Positions 1 to 10,325 of a stretch of DNA of 64,000 nucleotides are shown here, piece after piece. The notes under the pieces were generated by a model that searched no databases, was not told where the DNA came from, and was given only the letters and a program-made list of their open reading frames with translations. Numbering within the stretch: the first letter of the stretch is position 1; each line of letters starts with the position of its first letter. Where the stretch lies: contig CM074699.1 in NCBI GenBank assembly GCA_037367355.1, positions 3,596,001-3,660,000 on the forward strand, written 5' to 3'. The position numbers were made by a program, and so were the translations under genes. This DNA is from Neoscytalidium dimidiatum. Taxonomy: Eukaryota; Ascomycota; Dothideomycetes; Botryosphaeriales; Botryosphaeriaceae.

Positions 1-773
1 CGCTGCATCCGCGTACCTGCTCGCTGCTGTACAGCATCTCCTGCTTGCTCGACGCGCTGGACGGCGTCGCCGCGCGCAGGTTCAACCAATCAACAAAGTT
101 TGGAGCCGTGCTGGACATGGTGACGGATCGGTGTACGACGGCCTGTCTGTTGGTGTTCCTGGCCTCCGCGTTCCCGCGCTGGTCCATCGTCTTCCAGGGA
201 TTGATCAGTCTGGATCTGGCCAGCCACTACATGCACATGTACGCGACACTGAGCATGGGCGGCGCCGGCCAGAGCCACAAGAAAGTCGACGAGAGCAGGA
301 GCTGGATTTTGAAGCAGTACTACTCCAACAACGTGAGTGAATTTTTTTTTTATTTTTTTGGTTTGAGATGGTTACATGGACGCGGCCTGCTGACGACCTT
401 GTAGAAAGTCCTCTTCACCTTCTGCGCCTTGAACGAGCTCTTTTTCATCGCGCTGTACCTCCTCTCTTTCTCCTCGCCGCTCCTCACCCCCTCGCTCCTT
501 CAGCCGGAGCCATCTAGCCTCACTCCCGGCACTCCGGCCGCACCTAAGCCTTCGCTTCTGTTCACGAGCCCTTGGTCCGCTGGGGCGATGGAGATGGCGC
601 GCGCGAATAAGATGGATAGTACTGTCCCGTGGATCCTGGCGATCGTCTCCTTCCCGGTCATGGCGGGCAAGCAGTTCATCAATGTTGTCCAGCTCGTCAA
701 GGCGAGTAAGTGGCTTGCTGAGGGTGATAGGGAGGAGAGGAGGAAGCAGGGTCTTCCTAAGAAGAAGAACTAG
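1..773 (+). CDS. PIS1: Phosphatidylinositol synthase (CDP-diacylglycerol-inositol 3-phosphatidyltransferase), 3' part
   Basis: Integral membrane enzyme of the ER that joins CDP-diacylglycerol and myo-inositol to make phosphatidylinositol. The gene runs off the left edge; the reading frame is already open at base 3. Exons in the window are 1..332 and 405..773, with a phase-0 intron (GTGAGT...TTGTAG) that contains a T-rich stretch. The CDP-alcohol phosphatidyltransferase signature DGxxARx8Gx3Dx3D is complete: DALDG and AAR at bases 51-77, then G, D and D up to about base 125. Hydrophobic stretches follow, including one directly after the splice (LFFIALYLL). The C-terminus is basic and ends KKKN, like an ER-retention tail. 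Spliced reading gives NN|KVLFTF, which fits the family. The N-terminal exon(s) and promoter lie outside the window. Confidence 0.9.
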
Positions 774-2289
774 AGGAACGGAGAGATCAGAGGGTCTGCG
801 CTAGGAACTACTTTCGTCAGATCGACTTTCGGGTCCCTCGAACCCTCGACAGCACTCTGATCGACGCTTCTCGACGATGAGGGATATCTTCTCTCCCGCA
901 GAGCAGGTCAGATTGTGCCATAGGGAGTGATGATCGAATGATCATGATTCTCCTGGACCGGATTGGAACGCATGCCCACCATTGGACCGGCCATGTCACG
1001 TTTGATTCAAACTCGGGCTCGTGGAGCTTTATGTTGGTGGTACGGATTCACTGCAGCACACGGGAAGCTGCAGTTTGGAGTAACCAGGATACTTACCCTT
1101 CGCTTTACGGAGTTTCCTCCTTTTCTACAAATTTCTCTCTATTTTCCATTTACCTCATGCCAGCGCTGCCTGCTTCTTCGATCAAGCCTTTCTTCTCGAC
1201 AGCTTCAGAAATCTGTTCACAACATTCCGGATTAGGGGGTGGCAAAGCATGGGCATATGGCGGGCCGGCTTCTCATCAAATTTACAAGTGGTTTGCGGCA
1301 ATGCGTACGCAGCTTTTTTTGTGGTAACCAATCAGAATTGTTCTTTTTGGAACCCCCCTTCTTTTTCTACTATTCCCACTTTCACACCTTTGCACTTGTA
1401 AGGACGTTGGTGGGGCGCGCTGTGTTGTTTTTCGCAGGCGGAAATAGAGAGGGGAATTGAAAATCACCTGGAAAGTGTTAGGACATCAGTGGACTGTTAT
1501 GGATACGCTTAATACTTAATATCATTGTCAAAGACATGGTAAGGCTCCCGCGCGGCCTGTTGATGTATTTATGTATCAGTATTTGGGATGTTTGGGATCC
1601 GGACTGCTTTGGGTTCACACGGAGACCGGATGGAAGGCAGCCGAAGATGGCGAGCGGGAACGCGGGTAAAAGAGAGCTTATTGGACGCACTGGGCAGAGG
1701 GTTGAGTGATCCTGCAGGAGCATGTGGCGCTGGTGGCCGGGCTTATGTCATGTTTTACAGGACCGGGCGCGCAGTTTACCTCAACTCTCTCCTCTCATCC
1801 ACCTCGCCCGCCGATGCTCGAGGTTCTTCCCCATTGGATCAGCTCCATCGCGATCACGTTGTCCCACGATAGGCAGCAGCTTAGCAACCAAATTCCCACC
1901 TGCTGGCTGACTCGCTTATGCTTATCTTCGAGCGAACCGAATATGGTCGCAGATTTGCAGGCACAGACGTAAACTACGCTGTTTCTTGACGGCCGCGCGG
2001 GGTAGGCCGGTCCGCGTCGAACGATCTATAGTTGCTGCCTTCACGTCGGCTAAGACATCGCACAACATCAACTTTGGAGGAAGTGGTCGCTGTAGATAGT
2101 TCCGATCTCTTCTAGAGCTGCTGTTACCGCCTTCAAAGCCAAGTGCGATTTTCTTGCTTGCGTCCAAGGCTTGTCTCCTCGTTCTTCAATTGCTACTGCC
2201 TGTGGTCCAACCCTCTAACATCTTTTCCCGTCAATTGATCTTCTCTTCTCTTCTACCTCATCAACGCGACATTCGCCGCTGCATCTAAG
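774..2289. other. Intergenic region, no supported gene
   Basis: About 1.5 kb between the PIS1 stop and the start of the beta-lactamase-like gene. I see only short overlapping open frames with no family resemblance. The last 70 bases before the next start codon are pyrimidine-rich (runs of TCTTCTC), as is common in fungal promoters and leaders. Confidence 0.6.
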
Positions 2290-4313
2290 ATGCCATTTGC
2301 ACGCCAATTGCGTTCTTCCTCACCCGTTCTACCCTATCTTGTCAGCATTCTCCTCATATTCTCACCCCTCAGCCTCTGTCTCGCATCTTCGTCCGGCAAG
2401 TTCTCGCCGCCTCATGGACCCGCCCGGCTCTACGAGCAGGAGGCATCTCAGCAGTTCTCGCCCCATCAACAATCTGGCTTCGAGGGTAATGGCGATTGGG
2501 TTGCTGAAGATGATGATGAAGTGGACGTGTGGGCAGAGTGGGATAAAGAGAAGTATATCGTAAAGGATCCTTTTGATGAAGAGTTTGACCGAATGGTCGA
2601 GGAAACATTGGAGCATTGGCATGTGCCAGGGTTGTCGGTGGCAGTGGTGCATGGGGACGATACCTTCGCGAAGGTTGGTATTATACTATTCCATTGGGTT
2701 TTCGGATTCCCTCGAGCCCTGTCTTGTTGGTCGAATTGACATTTGGCTTCTACAATCCCCCTTTTCATTGCGAACCGTTTCTCACTTGAAAGCAGGGCTA
2801 CGGCAAAGCCGAATTCCCTTCGAAGAACGCCACGCCGGAGACACTCTACTACGTCGGCTCCACGACCAAGTCCTTCACAGCCGCCTCGATCCTCCTCCTG
2901 ATCGAGGACAGCCACAGGAACGGCAGCGCCCTCCCGCGCCTGGACCTCACAACGCCCGTCTCCAGCATCATCCGCGACGAGTTCGTCCTGCCCGACCCCT
3001 ACGCAACCGAGAAGGCGACCCTCGAGGACCTGCTCGCGCACCGGACCGGCATGCCGCGGCACGACACATCGTACGGCACCGACACGCTGCGCGGCTACGT
3101 CGAGAACCTGCGGCGGCTTCCCATGACGGCGGACCTGCGCAGCGCGTGGCAGTACTGCAACATGATGTACACGACGCTGGCCTACCTGATCGAGAAGCTG
3201 ACCTCGACCTCGTACCCGGAGTTCGTGCGGACCCGCATCCTCGCGCCACTCAGCATGGCCAACACGTTCGGCAGCATCCACGAGGCCCGGGAGCGCGCGC
3301 CGCAGCACCTCTCGGTCCCGTACTACTGGGACAACGACACGCGCTCCTTCGTCCGGGAGCCCTACCTGCACTCGCCGGTCCTGTACGGCGCGGGCAACAT
3401 CCTCAGCAGCGTCTCCGACTACGCCAGGTACCTGCGCGCGCTGCTGGCGCGCCGGCCCAACTTCTTCCCCAGCCCGGCCGGCTTCGTCGAGCTGCGCAAG
3501 GCCGCGCGCGCCGTGCAGCGGCTCGACGAGGACTACGCGCCGTGGAGCAGCCCGCCGCTGTACGGCCTCGCGTGGACGCGGCAGACGTACCGCGGCCTGG
3601 AGGTCTTCAGCCACGACGGCTCGGTGACGGGGTACGGCGCGCTGATGGCGTACGCGCCCCGGGCCGGCTGGGCCGTCGCGGTCATGGCGAACACCGAGGT
3701 CCGCGGCAACTACGCGGCGGATCGCGTCTTCTGGCGGCTGCTGGAGGGCGTGGCGGGCACGCCGCCGCCGGAGCGGTGGGACTCGGTGGGCCATTGGGAG
3801 AGGGAGAGGGAGGCGATGGAGGGCCGCAGGAGGGACGCGAGGGCGATCCTGTGGCCGGAGGCGCCGCCGGGCGGGGACGAGCTGCCGCCGGCGTTGCCGG
3901 TGGAGAGGTACGCGGGGGTTTACCGGAACGGCGGGTACGGGGAGTTGAGGTTCGAGGTTGCGGACGGGCATTGGGCGAGCCCGTACGCGAGCAGCGCGGC
4001 CGGTGACGGCTTGTCCGGCGGCGGGGCTGAGGGTCGGGATGGGAGCGGATCGAGGGGAGGCGCGAAGCACCTCCATGCCTCCGTCACCGATAAGGTCTGG
4101 CAATTCGAGCTCTGCTTGGAACACGTGTCTGGCGAGTTTTTCCTCGCCTGGATGGATCACACACCCGACTGGCCGCACGCCATGTTCGAGCTGGAGATGC
4201 CGCAGCGGGCTGTTTTCCAGGTCGGCGTGAGCGGCAAGGTGGAGCGGTTTCTGATCGCTGCGGAGCCGAAGATGGGCAATGACATGATCGTTTTTGAGAG
4301 GGTGAGCGAGTGA
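2290..4313 (+). CDS. Secreted serine beta-lactamase / class C penicillin-binding-like protein
   Basis: Exons 2290..2673 and 2796..4313 (intron GTTGGT...AGCAG, phase 0) give 633 residues. The start is the first ATG before a hydrophobic stretch (about residues 12-32, LVSILLIFSPLSLCLA) that looks like a signal peptide or anchor. An acidic linker follows (about residues 65-105). The catalytic motifs of the serine beta-lactamase/PBP fold are visible: SxxK as STTK at 150-153, the YxN motif as Y248-C249-N250, and HDG at 401-403 in the place of the KTG/HTG box. The C-terminal 180 residues look like an extra beta domain, as in other fungal members. Fungal relatives act as esterases, transesterases or lactonases rather than on antibiotics, so the substrate here is unknown. 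Exon 2 is much more GC-rich in its middle than its flanks. Confidence 0.85.
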
Positions 4314-5772
4314 AGGGTTCAGGGGGATAACCGTTGGGAGTGGGGTCGGGGAAAACGCCACGATGATGGAGGTATAGCTTCCGTGGTTTGATGTTCTCCC
4401 GTGGCAAAAGGCAACTCCAGCGGTGACATAGTCAAATTGACTGATTGGGTTGTTCGTGTCAAAAGACACAATCTCAAGTATATTCACGTCATAAATTTTT
4501 TTTTCCTGAAGAACGAGCGGAAAGAGAAGGTAGTCTTTATTCAATTATTCTTTCTGCTTCCCTACCGTGCAAGATCCTGATTGGCCGGAACTACCAACAG
4601 AATCCCACTTCTTTAAGACAATGACAAAAGGGCGCAGATGGATTTCATGAACGAGGCTCTGCTCTCGTTTTTGATGTGGCCGCCTGAAAGTAGACCGATT
4701 GCGGCTTCAATTTTTTGAATGTCCAGTAAAAATGGCGGAGGTGGGGTCGAAAAGGCGCGAGCAGTCATAGGGTCGCCAAAAAAAAAAAAAAAAGGACTGT
4801 GATTGGAAGCTAAGAAACCCTACGAGGGGAGCATCGACTTCCATCTTGTGCATTGCCATACTAGCGGCACTGCTCTCGCAAAAAGTCGTGGACGTCGAAG
4901 AAAAAAAGGGCGCAATAACGCGAGGCTCAGGCAATGACACAAGGCATCTGGTAGGGCTGAAGCGACGAGACCCCTCGGATTTGGGAGCCAGAAATATCAT
5001 GCTTGCGGCTAGTGGCTACAAATTATACCACCAACGCTATTTGATAGAGTAGCCATATCTGCCTAGTATTCAAAATGTCATGACGTGAAAGATTGCTGAA
5101 ATTCGTTGAGGGTATTGATATTTTTTTTTCCCTCGTTTTATTTTGACTACATCTTCTCGCTACGGACCACCGTTATCTTAGGAAATCTATAGCAAAGCCA
5201 CCTGAACTTTTGCAGGAAATTCGAGGACGAAAGAAGATGAAGGAAGAAGAAAGGGTATTAAACATGTAGAAAAGAAAACCACCTCGTTGCATCGAGAAAA
5301 GCTAAAGTCTGGGCAATCCGCCGATCTTGTCATTCATTCCTCCCGCTGCCGTAAACCATCTCAAGAATGTAAGAGGTTCTTAACACGAACACCCAGAGGG
5401 TGATAATGTTTGTCGGCATACGATTCGAAGACAAGGAGACAAGGCGGTAGAAGGGAACGGTGAAGGTCGTCGAAATTGTATCCAGTACGCAAGGTCTGCG
5501 GGTTCTAGAAAAGCCTTGCAGTTCCTTGCCGGGCACTGTTTCATATAGTGTAAGGATTATAGCATCGTGTACTCGTGTTGTAATAGAATGGAATTACAAT
5601 TTCCCGTAAGACGTCTGCCATTATTTGGGGGAGAAGAAGTGCAAGCGTCCGTGGGAAGAGTAAACGCGGAAATGTCCGAATAGGAGGCTGCATGTCGCGC
5701 CATCCGCTGTGGAACAATTGATCTGATCGAGTACCTGCATCTATGATGTCGAGAGGCGCTATATCCAAGTGT
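4314..5772. other. Intergenic region between convergent genes
   Basis: About 1.46 kb between the 3' ends of the beta-lactamase-like gene and the minus-strand GNAT gene. It holds a run of about 16 A at 4779 and T-rich stretches near 4495 and 5120. No coding or RNA gene is visible; it presumably contains both polyadenylation regions. Confidence 0.5.
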
Positions 5773-8375
5773 CTAGGACACGAAAGCGGACCTCGGGTCG
5801 ATTGTGTTGCCTGTGTGGTAGCGGAACATGGCCAAATTGACATGCTTCTCTTGCTTGACGCCAATATCAGTCAGCTCAGCCTCCTTCTTGAAGCCGAAAT
5901 TTCCGAGGAACTTAGTGATACCCTCCAGGTCATCTCGGTCCTTTCTGTCATACGGGACATTCATGATAGCAGAGCCAATGACCCTCACGCCACCTTGCTC
6001 AGAGAGAGGGCCTGTGCCGAAGAACTGGTAGCCTTCCTGAGGATAGTGGAAGGGATCAAGGATGTATAGTAGCCGGTCCATAAGACAGCTGCCAACCTTT
6101 TTCCTCAAGTGGTTATTGTGCACGTACACTTCAGCCTCAGCGGTAAAACCGTACGCGCTGTGACGGCTAAAGTAGTCGGATGCGCAAGCAAAGCCAAGGA
6201 TGAGGGCGTCCGTACCAGTAGTTATGCCTCGACTGAATTTCTTACTCTTTTGGCAAGCAACCAACCAGGGCATACCCTCTGTGGTCTCGTCAGCAATGCG
6301 GCGAGAAAGCTGAGTAACTGAGATGGGCTCAATTTCCGGGGAGCGGATGCTGTGCGTGACATAGTGGTTGTATATGCCGGCAATTTGGTGGGCATCGGCG
6401 GCAAGAGCAGGGCGTATGTATAGTCCAATGCTAGGCTTGATGCTGGGAGGGGAAGGGGGCTCGAATTCTGCAGGTGGCGTTAACGACACAGCAGCAGCAG
6501 CCATCTGACGTTCGATTGCCTGGCGCCTGGCCCTATCAGCCTTCTTCTTCTTGTTCCTCTCTTTCAAGTTTTCGCTAGCGCGTCCTGAACCATAGTCCTG
6601 CAGGTTGAGGATCTGGCCTTCGTGGTCTGCCGGATCAAGTTTGGCTTCGGGGACGTCATGCGGAACAAGCAAGTCGGACTCCTGAGAGGTGTAGGCCCGC
6701 CACCATGCTACATTGTCGGAATCTGCAAGTGGACTGCCAACATGGTTGTTCCACCACTCTTGAAGTGTAGTGCCCTCGACATGTAGGGAGGTCCAGACAC
6801 GAGGCGCAACCTCACCACTAGGGTTCTCCAAGAATGTAGGCTCGTTGCGAACGTCAACAGTAGCTTCCTTATCAATAGAGTCGTAGACGAAGCGCATCAT
6901 CTCCTCATTGAAGTTACGATGATGGTAGCTGCGGCGAGCCTCCCAGTCGGTAGGGCCAGGCAGCCAATTGCCTTGCCAATCAACGAGCTTCTTGATATCG
7001 TGCTGCGGATCTTCGCCGGGGTTCGAATTAAACCCAGTCTCAGACTCATCGGAGCCCCAAGCGCCGACCGGTTCGTGAGTATTCTTCTGCGCCCTCTCCC
7101 TAATCTCCTTGTTCGTGACCCACTTATCGTTCCGCTTGGTCTTGCCAAAGTTACTCTTTTGCATACGTGGGCCGCGATGACCTCCCATGGCGCGCGGGGC
7201 ATTAGATGGTGGGATCTGGGCATTGATCTCCTGGGTGTTCTGTTGAACCTGCTGAGCGGCGGGGGGTGTAGTCGGGTTTGGTAGCGGAGGTGTCGTAGGA
7301 GCGCTGGTTATGGGTGCGGTGATTTGGTCAGAGCTATTAAAGATTTAGTATTTTCGCCTCGCCCCAACGGTATACAACGGTCGTGTACAGACCTTTGGTT
7401 TCCTTCACCCGCATCAAGAGCAACACCGCCATTGACGGTCATGTCTTCATTAGCTGCGGCATTCTCGCTAATTTGGGCGCCTTCGTTGAGAGTGTCGCCT
7501 CCCTCACGGTCCACACAGCTGATACTTGTCAGCCAAGGCTCAATTTTCCGATTAAGTGAGGATTGATCTCACTTTTGATGCGCCCATTTGTCTTGAGTGG
7601 CCTGGAATGCGCGAGAAGTCTGGCCACGATTGCCAGTGGTCGCGGGCGCTTGACTCGATTCACACATTTGCTGTACAGCCTGCGGCACGGCATCGCGGGG
7701 GGTGTTGCGCAAGTGAGGCGGGATGTAGTAATCCTGCGGCTGGCGGGGTCGCATGTGAGGTGGGATATACCCAGTATTGGAGGTGTTATCAGGCATGGTG
7801 CTGAAGCGCTGCTGCTTCGTCTTACTGTGACCGCGTCTATGTCTGTCTTTGAGTTGTCGAGGCTCACTGTCGGACACGAGGTCGGTCGGGTGGATATAGT
7901 GCCGTGGGAAGTCAGGCAGACGCTCACACGCGGCGTTATTGGCGTTATCACCGCGTGCTTCTGCTTCGTCCCTGTCAATCTCACTTGTTGTGCGGACGTC
8001 AATCAGAAAGCCTTGCGTGCAGGCGCGGAAGTCAAGTGGAACAGCGGAATGGTAGTCTTCAGCTGGACTGCAGATCCGCCTTGAGCTCAAGTTGTAGCAG
8101 CCGGATCTTTCTGTAGCGTTGTAATCGCTGAAGCGTTCAGCGTTTTGACCCAGGAAGGCGCCGGGACGGGCGGATGGTACTTGATCTGAGCGGAAGGTTG
8201 GACGAGGCGCAGGCGGCTGGCGATTGCTGTCCGAGTCGTTGAATGGTGAGCCGACAGCGCCAAGGTAGGGGCCCAGATCGTTGACACGGTTGACGTTACG
8301 AGGCTCGAGAGATTTCCTCGCGGCCTGGGTGGCGTCGATCCAGGCGCAGATTCTGTCGACCTTGTGCGTGTCCAT
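5773..8375 (-). CDS. Large protein with C-terminal GNAT-type acetyltransferase domain, function unknown
   Basis: Three exons on the minus strand: 8375..7573, 7518..7393 and 7333..5773 (introns of 54 and 59 bp, both GT-AG and phase 2) give 829 residues. The N-terminal half looks disordered and carries two related motifs, GYIPPHMR and YYIPPHLR, of the kind seen in some fungal RNA-associated proteins. A lysine-rich segment (KERNKKKKADRARRQ) precedes the C-terminal domain. From about residue 610 the sequence resembles the GNAT/phosphinothricin-acetyltransferase group: an IRPA..AD..I..IYNHYV start, then LILGFA and a motif-A-like stretch, VYVHNNHLRKKVGSCLM, where acetyl-CoA would bind. Substrate and pathway are not apparent. 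The splice choice is supported by frame continuity at both junctions. It is divergent from ARL2 across 622 bp. Confidence 0.75.
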
Positions 8376-8997
8376 GATGTTAGCAGTGACGTGGAGTAAT
8401 GGTTATATCTGATAATAGTAGCCTTCAATGGGGAGTCAAGAAGAAGAGAAAAAAGCAAATTAATGCGGAGAACTGACTGATAGCGCGATCGCGAGCGGAC
8501 TAGCAAGACGGATGGCCGTGAGGGTGGGTGCTGTAGAAGCAGAGCAACGGGTCGGATGCACTCAGAAAGTCTTATACCTGCAGGCTTTGCGGAGTTGGAA
8601 AAAAGTCATGCCGGGCGCATGAGGCACGCTAGCTCGAGGCAGCCACGCGATTTTGTTCCTCTAGAAAGCGTGAGGGTCGACTGAAGACCAACCAGTAGGC
8701 CGCAAACGCAGGTGAGGCCGACTCGCACCGCTATTGCAGCAGCACGACCAGCATGGGGCATATGCATGAGCTGCAATCATTTGGACAGAGCCAGTGCATA
8801 TCCATCACGACCTTTAATGCTTCGGCTCCCGCTACACGTCTTCATCTGCAGTCGCGATGGTCTTGTAGCTGAAGGAGCATGGTCGAAGATGTTTCCAAAT
8901 CCGGCTTAGCTGCACCTGCCGGCGAGCGCCCGCGTTCGTTTCGCCGCCGTGCAGCCAAATCCCGCCAACCTCGTCCGCACCCTCTGAGCAGACCAAA
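8376..8997. promoter_or_regulatory. Divergent promoter region between GNAT gene and ARL2
   Basis: 622 bp separate the two start codons, so both promoters must lie here or overlap. I see no long open frame or clear TATA box. Assignment as a promoter region is from position only. Confidence 0.45.
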
Positions 8998-9867
8998 ATG
9001 CTGTCGATTCTAAGAAAAGCCCGACTGAAGGACAAGGAGATGAGAATATTGATGCTGTAAGTAGAAGAAGATTTACTTAACGAGCAGAAAAGGAATTCAT
9101 GGTGGCTCCCCTGTACTGCTCTGACGCCTGCACAGGGGCCTCGACAATGCCGGCAAGACCGCCATCGTCAAGAAGATCATGAATGAGGATGTCCACAGCG
9201 TCAGCCCGACACTGGGGTTCATCATCAAGACCATCGAGTACGACGGGTAAGCTGCTGCACCTCCCACCACACCACGAGCGAAAGCCCAGCTGACCGCTAA
9301 GTTACAAACTCAATATCTGTAAGAGGATCACTTCCGGGCCCGTAGCGGCAGCCGGCATGCTGAGAACCACGTGTCGTATGCAGGGGACGTTGGCGGTCAG
9401 AAGACGCTGCGCACGTACTGGAAAAATTACTTTGAGAAGACGGACACGCTCATCTGGGTCGTCGACTCGACCGACCGTGAGCGCATCGACGACTGCCGGA
9501 AGGAGCTGAAGGGGCTCCTGCAGGAAGAGGCGCGTACCTGCACCGCACTTGGGCTGGATGTCGGAGCTGACTCGTCGGCAGCGGCTGATGGGAGCAAGCC
9601 TGCTCGTCTTCAAAAACAAAAGCGACGTTCCCGGGTCAATGAGCGATGACGAGATACGTCAGGTGGGTTTGTTTCGCGGACGGACCATGCCCGCTGGGCC
9701 TGACAGCTAGCCCGGCCCTGCTAACGGTGCTGCAGGGGCTGGCGCTCGACAGCATTACCACGCACAAGTGGACCATCATGGCCTGCAGCGCCATGACGGG
9801 GCAGAATCTGGAGGAGGGGCTGCAATGGGTGATCCAGGATGCCAGGGACCGGCTGTTTCTATTCTGA
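8998..9867 (+). CDS. ARL2: ARF-like small GTPase Arl2 (Cin4/Alp41 type)
   Basis: Arl2 GTPases act with tubulin-folding cofactors in making tubulin dimers. Six exons: 8998..9056, 9136..9246, 9302..9318, 9384..9529, 9582..9662, 9736..9867, giving 181 residues, close to the usual 184. G-protein boxes are present: GLDNAGKT at 21-28, WDVGGQ at 63-68 (the catalytic Gln is there), NKSD at 123-126 and CSAM at 155-158. The exon of only 17 nt (YKLNI) is needed to join DG to WDVGGQ in frame. The fourth intron must start GC (GCGCGTACC) to give EE|RLMGAS in frame; the nearby GT donor would shift the frame. The protein starts MLS, so it lacks the Gly2 used for myristoylation in ARFs. The residue after the P-loop Thr is Ala, where many relatives have Thr. 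Confidence 0.9.
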
Positions 9868-10325
9868 CGCTCCAGGGCTCCAGATGCGCTGCAAGGAGCG
9901 GCATGGCAGCCCTCTAGCTTAACGCCGAACAGGCCTAGCGGCAGGCGGCTCTGACCACAACAACGACGCCCGCGCGGGCTGCCACGCTGCTGGGCGCGAG
10001 CGCGAGCGCGGAGCGCGCGCTGCCTGAGGGCGGAGCAGCGGGCAGCCTGCCAGCGGGGCGCAGGACTCAGGAATGCGCCCTGGACCCACAGTGGGCGGCG
10101 GCTGCCATCAGGCGTACGTAGGTAGAACAGCAGATGATAATAAATATGTCGCCCGGCCTAGGGCTGTTGCGCAGGGCAGCCGAAGCGGCGCTGGTTGGTT
10201 TATTTAGAATTTGGCCCAGCAGGCCGCCTCTGTCCACCAACATCCCCGCCGCCTGTCAGGTTGGACAAATACGGGCAACCCGCGCCCCTCATCCCGCTCC
10301 CGAAGGCTGTTCCTTAGCCCGCATC
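9868..10325. other. Intergenic region with CG-rich low-complexity stretch
   Basis: 458 bp between ARL2 and the gelsolin-domain gene. A short stretch near 9990-10022 is nearly all G and C with alternating GCGCGAG units. An AATAAATATG string lies near 10139. No gene is seen. Confidence 0.5.

Noticed and set aside
2466..4544. A 692-codon open frame on the minus strand
   Set aside because: It lies opposite the well-supported beta-lactamase-like gene. The protein is Arg/Val/Ala-rich and fits no family; it is a shadow of GC-rich coding DNA.
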